The translations under genes were made by a program, and so were the position numbers. A stretch of DNA of 64,000 nt from positions 25,008-89,007 of the forward strand of contig JAHJOK010000056.1 in assembly GCA_018820205.1 (NCBI GenBank). The letters run 5' to 3'. The notes beneath the pieces were generated by a model. The model had not been told where the DNA came from, made no database searches, and saw nothing but the letters and a program-made list of their open reading frames with translations. Source of the stretch: Alphaproteobacteria bacterium. GTDB lineage: Bacteria; Pseudomonadota; Alphaproteobacteria; Caulobacterales; Caulobacteraceae. This document shows positions 42,610 to 51,385 of the stretch, piece by piece (positions within the stretch are counted from its first letter, which is position 1; each line of letters opens with the position of its first letter).

Positions 42610-43913
42610 GTCGTAAGCGCGGCGACCACATCCTCGATCCGCCTGCGGATATCGGGCACGGCGATCGTCTCCCAGAAGGCCGCGCGGGCCGGGGGGCCGA
42701 GCACGAACAGGGCGAGGTCGGGCCGGCCCCGGGCGTCCAGCACCCGGCCGGTCGGGTCGAGGTCCAGGCCCAGCCGCAGAGGGTCCAGGCGCGCCCGCCC
42801 ATCGGCCAGCAAGGGGCCGGTGATCGGGTCGGTCTCGGGCGCATGGCCGGGTCCGGTGCAGTCGATGACCCAGCGGGCGACCAGCGGGGCCATCGGCGGA
42901 CCGCGCCGGGGACGCCACGACACAGACACGCCCCCTGGCGACGCCTCGATGCCCCGCACCCGTCCCGCGACGATGACCAGCCGACTGTCGGTGTAGAGTC
43001 GATAGATCACGGCCGCGACTTCCGGCGCGATCCGGTGGCGGTGGACGTCCCACCACGGCCTGAGGTGACGCACGATCCGGCTGCGGGTCGGCGTGTCGGA
43101 GGCTTGCCACAGGTCGGTGGTCAGGGGCCGCAACCCCTCCATCATCTCGCGCCATCCGGCCCGGTCCGAGGATCGCCGCGCCTCGGCCAGACGCGCCGAG
43201 ACGGGGCCGGTGGTCAGGGCCGGCGCCGGCGCCGTCGGAGTCTCGGGCCGGTCGGAATGGGCGCGGGGCAACAGGCCGCGCCTGGACAGGGCCGTCGCCC
43301 GGCCGCGCCAGCCGCCCGCCTCCAGCACCAGAACCATGTCGACCATGGTCAGGCCGGTGCCGATGATGAGGATGTCGTCGTCTGCGCCGATCCGGTCCAG
43401 CCCCCCGGGGGCCCAGGGGTCGGGAACGACGCCGGGCGGAGCGTCGGCCGAGGCGGTGCGCGGGGCCGGGTTGCCGGTGGCCAGCACCACGGCGTCGGCT
43501 GCGACCCGCCGTCCGTCGGACAGGGCGACCCCGTCCGGCAGGATGGCCGAAACCTCGCCCGTAATCCGCTCGACCCGACCAGGATGCGCCGCCTCGACCG
43601 CGGCGAGCCGATCCCGGACATAGCGGCCGAACACCCGGCGCGGTGCGAAACCGTCGGGATCGGCGTGTTCGGGGACGTGGGTTTGAAGCCAGCGTACGAA
43701 ATGGTCCGGCTGGTCGGCCAGGGCGCTCATCTTCGCCGAGCGCACGTTCAGCAGATGGCCCTCGAACGGCGTAGAATAGGCGACGCCCAGGCCGAAATCG
43801 CCGCCGCGGTCGATCAGGGTCGAGGCCGCGCCTCGCTCGGCCAGACGCGCCGCCAGCATGGCGCCGGAGAACCCCCCGCCGACGATGGCGACCCTGTCGA
43901 TCCGTCCTGCCAC
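42606..43913 (-). CDS. FAD/NAD(P)-binding protein (FAD-NAD(P)-binding domain family)
   Basis: RVAIVGGGFSGAMLAARLAERG, GHLLNVRSAKMSALADQPDHFVRWL, ADAVVLATGNPAPR, ILIIGTGLTMVDMVLVL. Confidence 0.88.
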   Translation of the reverse strand: MAGRIDRVAIVGGGFSGAMLAARLAERGAASTLIDRGGDFGLGVAYSTPFEGHLLNVRSAKMSALADQPDHFVRWLQTHVPEHADPDGFAPRRVFGRYVRDRLAAVEAAHPGRVERITGEVSAILPDGVALSDGRRVAADAVVLATGNPAPRTASADAPPGVVPDPWAPGGLDRIGADDDILIIGTGLTMVDMVLVLEAGGWRGRATALSRRGLLPRAHSDRPETPTAPAPALTTGPVSARLAEARRSSDRAGWREMMEGLRPLTTDLWQASDTPTRSRIVRHLRPWWDVHRHRIAPEVAAVIYRLYTDSRLVIVAGRVRGIEASPGGVSVSWRPRRGPPMAPLVARWVIDCTGPGHAPETDPITGPLLADGRARLDPLRLGLDLDPTGRVLDARGRPDLALFVLGPPARAAFWETIAVPDIRRRIEDVVAALTT

Positions 43914-43978
43914 ATCACCCCCTGCCCGTTGCGGTGGTTCTGGACCGCGCCGGACGAGGGGTCAAACGCTCCGAGGCG

Positions 43979-44010
43979 CCTCCACATTCGCCAAGCGGCG
44001 AGTGGGGAGG
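43979..44010. repeat. Intergenic hairpin (copy 3 of the family)
   Basis: CCTCCACATTCGCC-AAGC-GGCGAGTGGGGAGG, 12/14 paired. Confidence 0.65.
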
Positions 44011-44022
44011 AGACGACCGGAT

Positions 44023-45522
44023 TCAGATTTCCTGATTGTAGGTGCCGACCTCGGGGTGGGCGGCGAGGCGGGGCTTCACCTCCTCGCGGAACAGGGCGCG
44101 CATGTCATCGGCTGAACGCATGCTCTCGACCACCACGACCATCTCGGGCTTGTTGGACGAGGCGCGGACCAGGACCCAGGAGCCGTCCTCCAGATGGACA
44201 CGCGCGCCGTTGACGGTGATGACCTCGACGATCTTGCGGCCCAGGATCGAGCCGCCCTCGGCCGCCAGTTTTTCGTATTCGGCCACGATCTTGGCCAGGA
44301 CGTCGTATTTCAGCTCGTCGTCGCAGTGGGGCGACATCGTCAGGCTGGTCCAGGCGTCCGGCAGCGAAGTCTTCAGCTGCGACAGCGTCTTGTCCGGGTT
44401 GCGATCCAGCATCTGCAGGACTGCCGCGGCGGCGACCAAGCCGTCGTCGTAGCCACGGCCGATCGGCTTGGCGAGGAAGAAATGGCCCGATTTCTCGAAC
44501 CCGGCCAGGGCGCCCAGTTCGGCGGTCTTGCGCTTGATGTAGCTGTGCCCCGTCTTCCAGTAGACAGTGGTCGCGCCGTTCGCTTTAAGCACCTCGTCGG
44601 TCTTGTAGAGGCCGGTCGATTTCACATCGACGACGAAGGTGGCGTTGGCGTGCAGAGCCGACAGATCGCGGGCCAGCAGCAGGCCGATCTTGTCGGCGAA
44701 TATCTCCTCGCCGGTCTCGTCTACCACGCCGCAGCGGTCGCCGTCGCCGTCGAAGCCAAGCGCCAGGTCGGCGCCCGTTTCCTTCACCCGCGCCGCCATC
44801 TGCATCAGCATGGCGTGGTCCTCGGGGTTCGGATTGTATTTGGGGAAGGTGTAGTCAAGATCGGTGTCCATCTCGATCACCTCGCAGCCCATGCGCCGCA
44901 GGGCCTCGGGGGCGAAGGCGCCGGCCGTGCCGTTGCCGCAGGCGCAGACCACCTTGAGCGGGCGGGTCAGTTTGATGTCGCCGACCACTTCCTGAAGATA
45001 TCGCTCGCGGAAGTCCTCGACCCGCTCCAGACGGCCGCCGGCCCGGGCGACGCCGGTTCCGCTCAGCACGATCTCCTTCAGCCGGCCGATCTCCTCGGGG
45101 CCGAAGGTGACGGGCGGGTTGGTGCCCATCTTGACGCCGGTCCAGCCGTTCTCGTTGTGCGAGGCGGTGACCATGGCCACGCAGGGCGCCTCCAGCGCGA
45201 ACTGGCCGAAATAGGCCATCGGCGACAGGGCCAGGCCCACGTCCAGAACCTCCATCCCGCCCTCGAGCAGGCCGATGATCAGGGCGTGCTTCACGGTCGA
45301 GGAATAGGAGCGGAAGTCGTGGCCGACGACGATGCGGGGCTGGATGTCGTTTTCGTGGACGAAGGTGGCCAGGGCCAGACCCAGGGCCTGGATGCCCAGC
45401 AGGTTGATCTCCTTCTCCAGGATCCAGCGGGCGTCGTATTCGCGAAAGCCGGTCGGCTTGACCAGGGGAATGGTCTCGAATTCGAAGGTGTTCGGAACCA
45501 GGTCCTGGCGGGGCTTCAGCAT
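44023..45522 (-). CDS. Phosphomannomutase/phosphoglucomutase
   Basis: FREYDARWILEKEIN, CVAMVTASHNENGWTGVKMG, LGFDGDGDRCGVVDETG, RASSNKPEMVVVVE. Confidence 0.92.
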   Translation of the reverse strand: MLKPRQDLVPNTFEFETIPLVKPTGFREYDARWILEKEINLLGIQALGLALATFVHENDIQPRIVVGHDFRSYSSTVKHALIIGLLEGGMEVLDVGLALSPMAYFGQFALEAPCVAMVTASHNENGWTGVKMGTNPPVTFGPEEIGRLKEIVLSGTGVARAGGRLERVEDFRERYLQEVVGDIKLTRPLKVVCACGNGTAGAFAPEALRRMGCEVIEMDTDLDYTFPKYNPNPEDHAMLMQMAARVKETGADLALGFDGDGDRCGVVDETGEEIFADKIGLLLARDLSALHANATFVVDVKSTGLYKTDEVLKANGATTVYWKTGHSYIKRKTAELGALAGFEKSGHFFLAKPIGRGYDDGLVAAAAVLQMLDRNPDKTLSQLKTSLPDAWTSLTMSPHCDDELKYDVLAKIVAEYEKLAAEGGSILGRKIVEVITVNGARVHLEDGSWVLVRASSNKPEMVVVVESMRSADDMRALFREEVKPRLAAHPEVGTYNQEI

Positions 45523-45703
45523 GCGATGTCCTTGAAGAAAGGGAGGTTCCAGCGTCTCGCCCTATAGCCGCCAACGGGTGGCCGGACAACACGACGAAAG
45601 CCCGGTTATCGCTGTTTTGCGAAATCCGTGCGACGCCCGCCGCTTGACCCTCGTCGGGCGCCGCCCTACCCCGGAAGGCCGTCTTCGAAAGAGTCCCCGA
45701 CCC

Positions 45704-46417
45704 ATGCCCCGCCTGATCCTGCTTCGTCACGGCCAGAGCCAGTGGAACCTCGAGAACCGCTTCACCGGCTGGGTCGATGTCGATCTGACCGATCAGGGCG
45801 AGACCGAGGCGCGCCGGGGCGGCGAACTGATCGCCGAGGCCGGGTTCAATCCGGCGGTGATGTTCACCTCGGTCCTGATGCGGGCCAAGCGTACCGGCGC
45901 CCTGGCGACCCGGTCGGCGGGCCTGACCGATGTGCCGGTGATCCAGGACTGGCGGCTGAACGAGCGCCACTATGGGGGGCTGACGGGGCTGAACAAGGCG
46001 GAGACGGCGGTCAAGCACGGCGAGGACCAGGTGACGGTCTGGCGGCGCAGCTATGACGTCCCGCCGCCGCCGATGGAGGCCGGTAACGAATGGGATTTCG
46101 CCAACGATCCCCTCTATACGGGCCAGGACATTCCCAACACCGAAAGCCTGAAGACAACGCTGGAACGCGTCCTGCCCTATTGGGACGCTGCCATCGCGCC
46201 ACGCCTGAAGGCGGGCGAGGACGTGTTGATCGTGGCCCACGGCAACAGTCTGCGGGCGATCGTCAAACATCTGTTCGACGTGCCGGACGACAAGATCGTC
46301 GGGGTCGAGATACCGACCGGCAATCCGCTGGACATCACGCTGGATGCTGACCTGGCGCCCGTGTCGGCCCGCTATCTGGACGAAGGTCGCGCCCAGCCCC
46401 TGCCGGCGATTTCATGA
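45704..46417 (+). CDS. gpmA: 2,3-bisphosphoglycerate-dependent phosphoglycerate mutase
   Basis: LILLRHGQSQWNLENRFTGWVDVDLT, RLNERHYGGLTGLNKAE, LIVAHGNSLRAIVKHL. Confidence 0.96.
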   Translation: MPRLILLRHGQSQWNLENRFTGWVDVDLTDQGETEARRGGELIAEAGFNPAVMFTSVLMRAKRTGALATRSAGLTDVPVIQDWRLNERHYGGLTGLNKAETAVKHGEDQVTVWRRSYDVPPPPMEAGNEWDFANDPLYTGQDIPNTESLKTTLERVLPYWDAAIAPRLKAGEDVLIVAHGNSLRAIVKHLFDVPDDKIVGVEIPTGNPLDITLDADLAPVSARYLDEGRAQPLPAIS

Positions 46418-47034
46418 GCGACGACGCGGCCTTCATGCGCCGGGCCATCGACCTGGCCATGGCCCGGATGGGTGAGACATGGCCCAATCCGGCCGTGGGC
46501 TGCGTCATCGTCAAGGACGGCAAGGTGCTGGCCGAGGCCGCGACCGCGCCCGGCGGCCGCCCTCACGCCGAGGAACAGGCCGTTCCCGCCGCCGGACCGG
46601 ATGTCGCCGGAGCCACCGCCTATGTGACGCTGGAGCCGTGCGGCGCGCGGTCGTCGGGCCGGGCGTCCTGCGCCCATTTCCTGGCCGAGGCGGGGATTGC
46701 GCGCGTCGTCGTGGCGGCGCTGGACCCGTCTCCCTTCGCCTCGGGTCGCGGCACCGAGCGGCTGCGGCAGGCCGGGCTGACGGTGGAGACCGGCCTGATG
46801 GGCGACGAGGCTGCGGTGCTTTCCGAAGGGTTCCTGCATCGGCTGGAGACGGGACGGCCGATGGTGCGGGTCAGTTCGGACGGGGCCGGTTTCGACGCTC
46901 GTTTCGCCGCCTCGGCGCGCGCCGACCTGGTGACCGAGCTGAAGCGGCTGGGCGAGGCCGGATACACCCGGCTGTGGACCTCTCCCGGAGACCTGGCCGA
47001 CGCCCTCGCCGACCAGGGGCTGCTGACGGTCTGA
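46414..47034 (+). CDS. RibD-type pyrimidine deaminase domain with truncated C-terminal region
   Basis: FMRRAIDLAMARMGETWPNPAVGCVIVKDGKVL, PHAEEQAV, TLEPCGARSSGRASCAHFLAEAGI; only about 50 aa follow the deaminase domain. Confidence 0.85.
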   Translation: MSDDAAFMRRAIDLAMARMGETWPNPAVGCVIVKDGKVLAEAATAPGGRPHAEEQAVPAAGPDVAGATAYVTLEPCGARSSGRASCAHFLAEAGIARVVVAALDPSPFASGRGTERLRQAGLTVETGLMGDEAAVLSEGFLHRLETGRPMVRVSSDGAGFDARFAASARADLVTELKRLGEAGYTRLWTSPGDLADALADQGLLTV

Positions 47035-47164
47035 GGCGGCGCGCCGGTCGGCTGTTCCCGCCGATTCCGGATCGGTGAGAACGCTACCAGACATACTGAA
47101 TCGATTGCGAAAAATGCCTGTTTTCGAAACGCTCCCTTAAGCGCGTCGGCCGCATGGTTCGACC

Positions 47165-48436
47165 ATGTCAGCAGCCCGCGAAGGCGTCGTAAGACGCCGC
47201 ATCAGTCAACAGGAGCTCGACGCGATCTGCGCGCGTCATGATCGGCTGTGGCAGGCCCGCCCCGGCGGCGCGCGAGCCGTGTTCGCCTGGATGGACCTTT
47301 CGGGGCTCAGCCTGGCCGGCCGAAACCTGGCCGACGCGGACTTTTCGGCCGCCTGCATGATCGGCTGCAACCTGAGCGGAGCCTGTATGGACAACGGCTC
47401 GTTCTTTGGGGCCGACATGCAGGACGCGATCCTGATCGACGCCTCATTGCGGCGCGCCGACCTGCGCGGCGCCTGTTTGCGCGGCGCGGACCTGTCGGGG
47501 GCCGACCTGTTCGAGGCGGACCTGCGCGAAGGCGCGATCGCCTCGGCCGACCGGGCGGTCGGCTTTCGCGTGGTCGAGCCGAAAGGGCGCGACACCACCC
47601 AGGCCCAGGGCGCGAGCCTGGTCGGCGCCAATCTGCAACGATCCCGCCTGTCCGGCATAGCGGCCCAGTCGGCCGATTTCTCGGACGCGATCATGAAGGA
47701 CTGCAAACTGGTCCGGGCCAATTTGAAACAGGCCAATTTTCGCGGCGCGGACCTCGCCGGCGCCGACATGTCCGGCGCCGATCTGACGGGCGCGGACCTG
47801 CGCGACGCGATCCTGGTGGGCGTGACCTCGTCAATGTGGCGCGCGGACGGGGCCAATCTGGACGGCGCCTTGACCGACAGTCGGTCGTCCGGCGCGCCGG
47901 TGGCCCAGTTGCCGGCCGCCGAAATGCTGCACGAGCACGCCGTCTGGTGCGAGAGCGGGGGCGCCGAGGGTCAGCCCTCGGTGTTCGACAATGTCGATCT
48001 GCGGGGTCTGGGATCGATCACCGGCTTGAACCTGACCGCCCTGTCGGCGCGCGGCGCGGTGTTCTACGGCCTGAACATGGAAGGGGTGCAGCTTCAGGGC
48101 GCCCACCTGGAGGGTGCGGATCTGCGCTCGACCAATCTGAAGCGCGCCGACCTGCGCGGCGCCCGGCTGACCGGGGCGCGACTGAACGGAGCGGATATGC
48201 GCGAGGCGCAACTGGGCCCGCTGATGCTGGGACCGGAACGCCTGCTGCCGGCCGATCTGACCGGAGCCGTCCTGCGGGGCGCGGACCTGACCGGCGCGGA
48301 CCTGCGTCGGGCGAATTTCACCAATGCGGACCTGACCCGCGCCGGCCTCCATGGAGCCCAGGCGCGCAATGCCGACTTCACGGACGCGAACCTGTCAGGG
48401 GTTCGCGGCCTGGAACAGGAGGGGGCTCCGGCATGA
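47165..48436 (+). CDS. Pentapeptide repeat protein A
   Basis: Many A(D/N)LXX pentapeptides (RADLRGACLRGADLSGADLFEADLREGA...) in two blocks separated by LHEHAVWCESGGAEGQPSVFDNVDLR. Confidence 0.93.
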   Translation: MSAAREGVVRRRISQQELDAICARHDRLWQARPGGARAVFAWMDLSGLSLAGRNLADADFSAACMIGCNLSGACMDNGSFFGADMQDAILIDASLRRADLRGACLRGADLSGADLFEADLREGAIASADRAVGFRVVEPKGRDTTQAQGASLVGANLQRSRLSGIAAQSADFSDAIMKDCKLVRANLKQANFRGADLAGADMSGADLTGADLRDAILVGVTSSMWRADGANLDGALTDSRSSGAPVAQLPAAEMLHEHAVWCESGGAEGQPSVFDNVDLRGLGSITGLNLTALSARGAVFYGLNMEGVQLQGAHLEGADLRSTNLKRADLRGARLTGARLNGADMREAQLGPLMLGPERLLPADLTGAVLRGADLTGADLRRANFTNADLTRAGLHGAQARNADFTDANLSGVRGLEQEGAPA

Positions 48437-49686
48437 CGGTGGTTCGAAGACGGTTGGGACAGGGCGATTTCGACATGTTCGCCGCCGCGCACGAGCGGTT
48501 CGCCACCGGCAAGGCCGGAGGAAGGAAGCTGTCGCTGAAATTCATCGATCTGAGCGGCGTTTCGATGGCGCACCGCATCCTCGACGATGCCGACTTTTCA
48601 GGTTCGATCCTGGAGGGCTGCAACATGGCCAACGCGCGGCTGGAGCGGGCGGTGCTGTTCGGCTGCGACCTGCGACGCGCGGATCTGACCCGGGCGTGCC
48701 TGCGTCGCGCCGACATTCGCGGAACCTGTCTGCAGGGCGCGGACCTGTCGGACGCCGACCTGACGCAGGCGGACTTCCGCGAAGGCGTCATCGCCGTGCC
48801 GCACGAGACCCGGGGCCTGGCCTCGGCCCGGCACGAGACGCGTCAGGGTCTGGCCGACGGCGCGCGGTTCGCCGGGGCGACCCTGGACGGCTCGCGCTTC
48901 GACGGGGTCAGCGCCTGCAAGGCGGACTTCACCGACTGTTCGATGCGGGGCGCGCGGCTGAACGGCGCCAATCTGAAGGATGCGGACCTGTCCGGCGCTC
49001 TGCTGGAAGGCGCGGACGTGGGCGGGGCCAATCTGGCGGGCGCGCGCCTGTGCGGCGCCATCCTGACCGGCGTGGCGATGGACCGGGCCAGGCTGGACCG
49101 GACTGACACCACCGGCTCGTTGCGGGAGCCGGATGCGGCGACCATCGCCCGGGCCGAAGACCTGTATCAGATGGCGCTGGACGCCAACGCCTGGGCCGAG
49201 AGCGGCGGGGTGCTGGGCGGTCCGGCCATCCTGGACGGCGAGGATCTGCGTCCTCTGAAGGACCGCCTGAAGGGGTTGAGACTGTCCGCCCTGAGCGCCA
49301 AGGGCGCCTGCCTCGCCGGGGTCGACCTTCGAGGCACGGCGCTCCAGGGCGCCAATTTCGACAATGCCGATCTGCGCGGCGCCCTGCTGGCCAAGTCGGA
49401 TCTGCGTGGGGCGCGATTCGCCGGCGCATTGATGACCAAGGTCGACCTGTCCGGCGCCGACGTCAGCCCGTTGCCCCTGGGACCGACGCGATCGGTTCCG
49501 GCGAACCTGACGGGCGCGCGGTTGCGTTATGCGTCGCTGGCCAAGGTGGACATGACCCGGGCGGTGCTGACGGGAGCCGATCTGTCGGGCGCGGACCTGA
49601 CCGGCGCCCAGTTGAGCGGCGCGGATCTTGGCGAGGCGAATCTGGACCGGGTGGCGGGACTGTGTCCGCCGGCCGTCGCGGCCTGA
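48433..49686 (+). CDS. Pentapeptide repeat protein B (tandem paralog)
   Basis: Same architecture (KFIDLSGVSMAHRILDDADFSGS ... YQMALDANAWAESGGVLGGPAILDGEDLR ...); ATGA overlap with A; the 47248 ORF start is an out-of-frame extension. Confidence 0.93.
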   Translation: MTVVRRRLGQGDFDMFAAAHERFATGKAGGRKLSLKFIDLSGVSMAHRILDDADFSGSILEGCNMANARLERAVLFGCDLRRADLTRACLRRADIRGTCLQGADLSDADLTQADFREGVIAVPHETRGLASARHETRQGLADGARFAGATLDGSRFDGVSACKADFTDCSMRGARLNGANLKDADLSGALLEGADVGGANLAGARLCGAILTGVAMDRARLDRTDTTGSLREPDAATIARAEDLYQMALDANAWAESGGVLGGPAILDGEDLRPLKDRLKGLRLSALSAKGACLAGVDLRGTALQGANFDNADLRGALLAKSDLRGARFAGALMTKVDLSGADVSPLPLGPTRSVPANLTGARLRYASLAKVDMTRAVLTGADLSGADLTGAQLSGADLGEANLDRVAGLCPPAVAA

Positions 49687-49691
49687 ACATG

Positions 49692-49718
49692 AAAAAGGGG
49701 CGGCGCGGGCGCCGCCCC
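49692..49718 (-). terminator. Rho-independent terminator of hsp20 (minus strand)
   Basis: GGGGCGGCGC-GG-GCGCCGCCCC perfect inverted repeat; minus-strand transcript ends in TTTTT. Confidence 0.75.
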
Positions 49719-49744
49719 AGGCCTCATGGAATTTGTTTACGGCC

Positions 49745-50209
49745 TCAGGCGGCTTCGCCCTCGATCAGGGCGGCCGAACCTGGGGTCGCGATCTCGATGC
49801 GACGAGGCTTCAGCGCCTCGGGCAGTTCGCGCTTCAGGCTGATGGCCAAAAGGCCGTTGTCGAGACCGGCCTCGGTCACCACGACATAGTCGGCCAGCTG
49901 GAAGCGGCGCTCGAAATCGCGCTCGGCCAGGCCACGATGCAGATAGGTGCGGTTCGCGCTCGCGTCGTCGTTGGCGGTCTTGCGGCCGGTGACGGTCAGC
50001 AGGTTCTCCTTGACCTCCAGGGTCAGCTCATCGGGCCTGAAGCCGGCGACGGCGATCTCGATCCGGTAGGCGTTCTCGCCGGTGGTCTCGATGTTGTAGG
50101 GCGGCCAGCCGTTCTCCTGACTGGTGCGCGCGGCGCTTTCCAGCAGGCCGGCCAGGCGGTCGAAGCCCACGGCGGAGCGGTAGAGGGGGGTGAAGTCGAT
50201 GGTACGCAT
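49745..50209 (-). CDS. Hsp20/alpha-crystallin small heat shock protein
   Basis: MRTIDFTPLYRSAVGFDRLAGLLESA, YNIETTGENAYRIEIAVAGFRPDELTLEVKENLLTVTGRK, YLHRGLAERDFERRFQLADYV. Confidence 0.95.
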   Translation of the reverse strand: MRTIDFTPLYRSAVGFDRLAGLLESAARTSQENGWPPYNIETTGENAYRIEIAVAGFRPDELTLEVKENLLTVTGRKTANDDASANRTYLHRGLAERDFERRFQLADYVVVTEAGLDNGLLAISLKRELPEALKPRRIEIATPGSAALIEGEAA

Positions 50210-50330
50210 GTCGATCTCCTGATCATCAGCAAGATTGAACCGGCCCGCGTCTTGCCCGGGTCGGCGGTGGGGATCAGTCCGGTCGGTCCCGTGTGGGCCC
50301 CGTCCGGGCTGTGAGAGCCCGCAGTCGGCG
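50210..50330 (-). ncRNA. ROSE-like RNA thermometer in the hsp20 5' UTR
   Basis: Minus-strand UUGCUGAUGAUCAGGAG folds so that UUGCU (50228-50232) pairs with AGGAG (50216-50220) including a G.G opposition, the ROSE SD-hairpin signature; further hairpin-prone sequence upstream (GAGAGC...GCTCTC). Confidence 0.72.
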
Positions 50331-50460
50331 CTCTCGGAGGAGAAGGTGGGATGCGCGGGTGCGACGTCAAGGGGACGACGATATCAGGAACGTCACTTGC
50401 CCGCGTCGGCCCGGTCCTTAAGGATGCCGCCGACCCGAAAGCATTTCCCCCGGAGCCGAC

Positions 50461-51291
50461 ATGCGCGCCACGACCCTTGTTATCGCCACGACCCTGGCGG
50501 TGCTGACCGCTTCGGCGGCCGTCGCCCAGAGCCTGCCGGCCCTGAACGAAACCTCGGCCCAGCGCACCGCGCGCCGGGCGGCCATGGCGCCGCCGGTGCT
50601 GCAGGAGGACGAGGCGCTGCAGGCAGCGATCGGATCTGACGCCCGGCCGGCCGGCGATGTGGCGCGCGACGCCTATCGCCATCCGCTGGAAACCCTGACC
50701 TTCTGGGGTCTGACGCCGGGATCGACCGTGGTCGAGATCGAACCGGGCCGGGCCGGCTGGTGGAGCGCCATTCTGGAGCCCTATGCCGCCGCGACAGGCG
50801 GAACCTATGTCGCCGTCAATCGCCCGCTCGAAGGAATGGGCGTGGAGGACGGGACGGCCGACATGATCGTGGTGGCTCGCGCCTTCCACAACTGGCACCG
50901 GTCGAACCCGTCGCGGACCGGCCCCTATCTGGCGGCATTCTTCAAGGCGCTGAAACCGGGCGGCATCCTGGCGGTGGAGCAGCATCGGGCGACCGAGGGT
51001 CTGAACCCCGATGCGACCGCGCCGTTCGGCTATGTCTCCGAAAGCCACATCATCCGTCAGGCCCAGGCCGCGGGCTTCGTGCTGGAGGCGCGCAGCGAAC
51101 TGAACGCCAACGCCAAGGACGATCATGATCATCCCTACGGCGTCTGGACCCTGCCGCCGACCCGCGTCAGCGCGCCGCGCGAAGGCGTTGCGACCGATCG
51201 CGCCACGCCCCTGACCGAGGCCGAGCGCGCCGCGTTCGACGCCGTCGGAGAAAGTGACCGCATGACGCTGCGATTCCGCAAGCCTGCCTGA
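50461..51291 (+). CDS. Exported class-I methyltransferase-fold protein (COG4798-like), copy 1
   Basis: Sec signal MRATTLVIATTLAVLTASAAVAQS; RDAYRHPLETLTFWGLTPGSTVVEIEPGRAGWWSAIL, KALKPGGILAVEQHR, GESDRMTLRFRKP. Confidence 0.85.
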   Translation: MRATTLVIATTLAVLTASAAVAQSLPALNETSAQRTARRAAMAPPVLQEDEALQAAIGSDARPAGDVARDAYRHPLETLTFWGLTPGSTVVEIEPGRAGWWSAILEPYAAATGGTYVAVNRPLEGMGVEDGTADMIVVARAFHNWHRSNPSRTGPYLAAFFKALKPGGILAVEQHRATEGLNPDATAPFGYVSESHIIRQAQAAGFVLEARSELNANAKDDHDHPYGVWTLPPTRVSAPREGVATDRATPLTEAERAAFDAVGESDRMTLRFRKPA

Positions 51292-51385
51292 AACGCAAGG
51301 CTTTGACGCGTCTGGCGAACCTCTCTATCCCAACTCCGTCCGGGATGGCCTCGCCGCCCGGAGCGCGGCTTGCTGGGGAGAGTTG

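Noticed and set aside
47248-48432. 812-aa ORF 47248-49686 as one giant protein
   Set aside because: The first ~395 codons are an out-of-frame reading of pentapeptide gene A; the real gene B starts at ATG 48433 with the ATGA overlap
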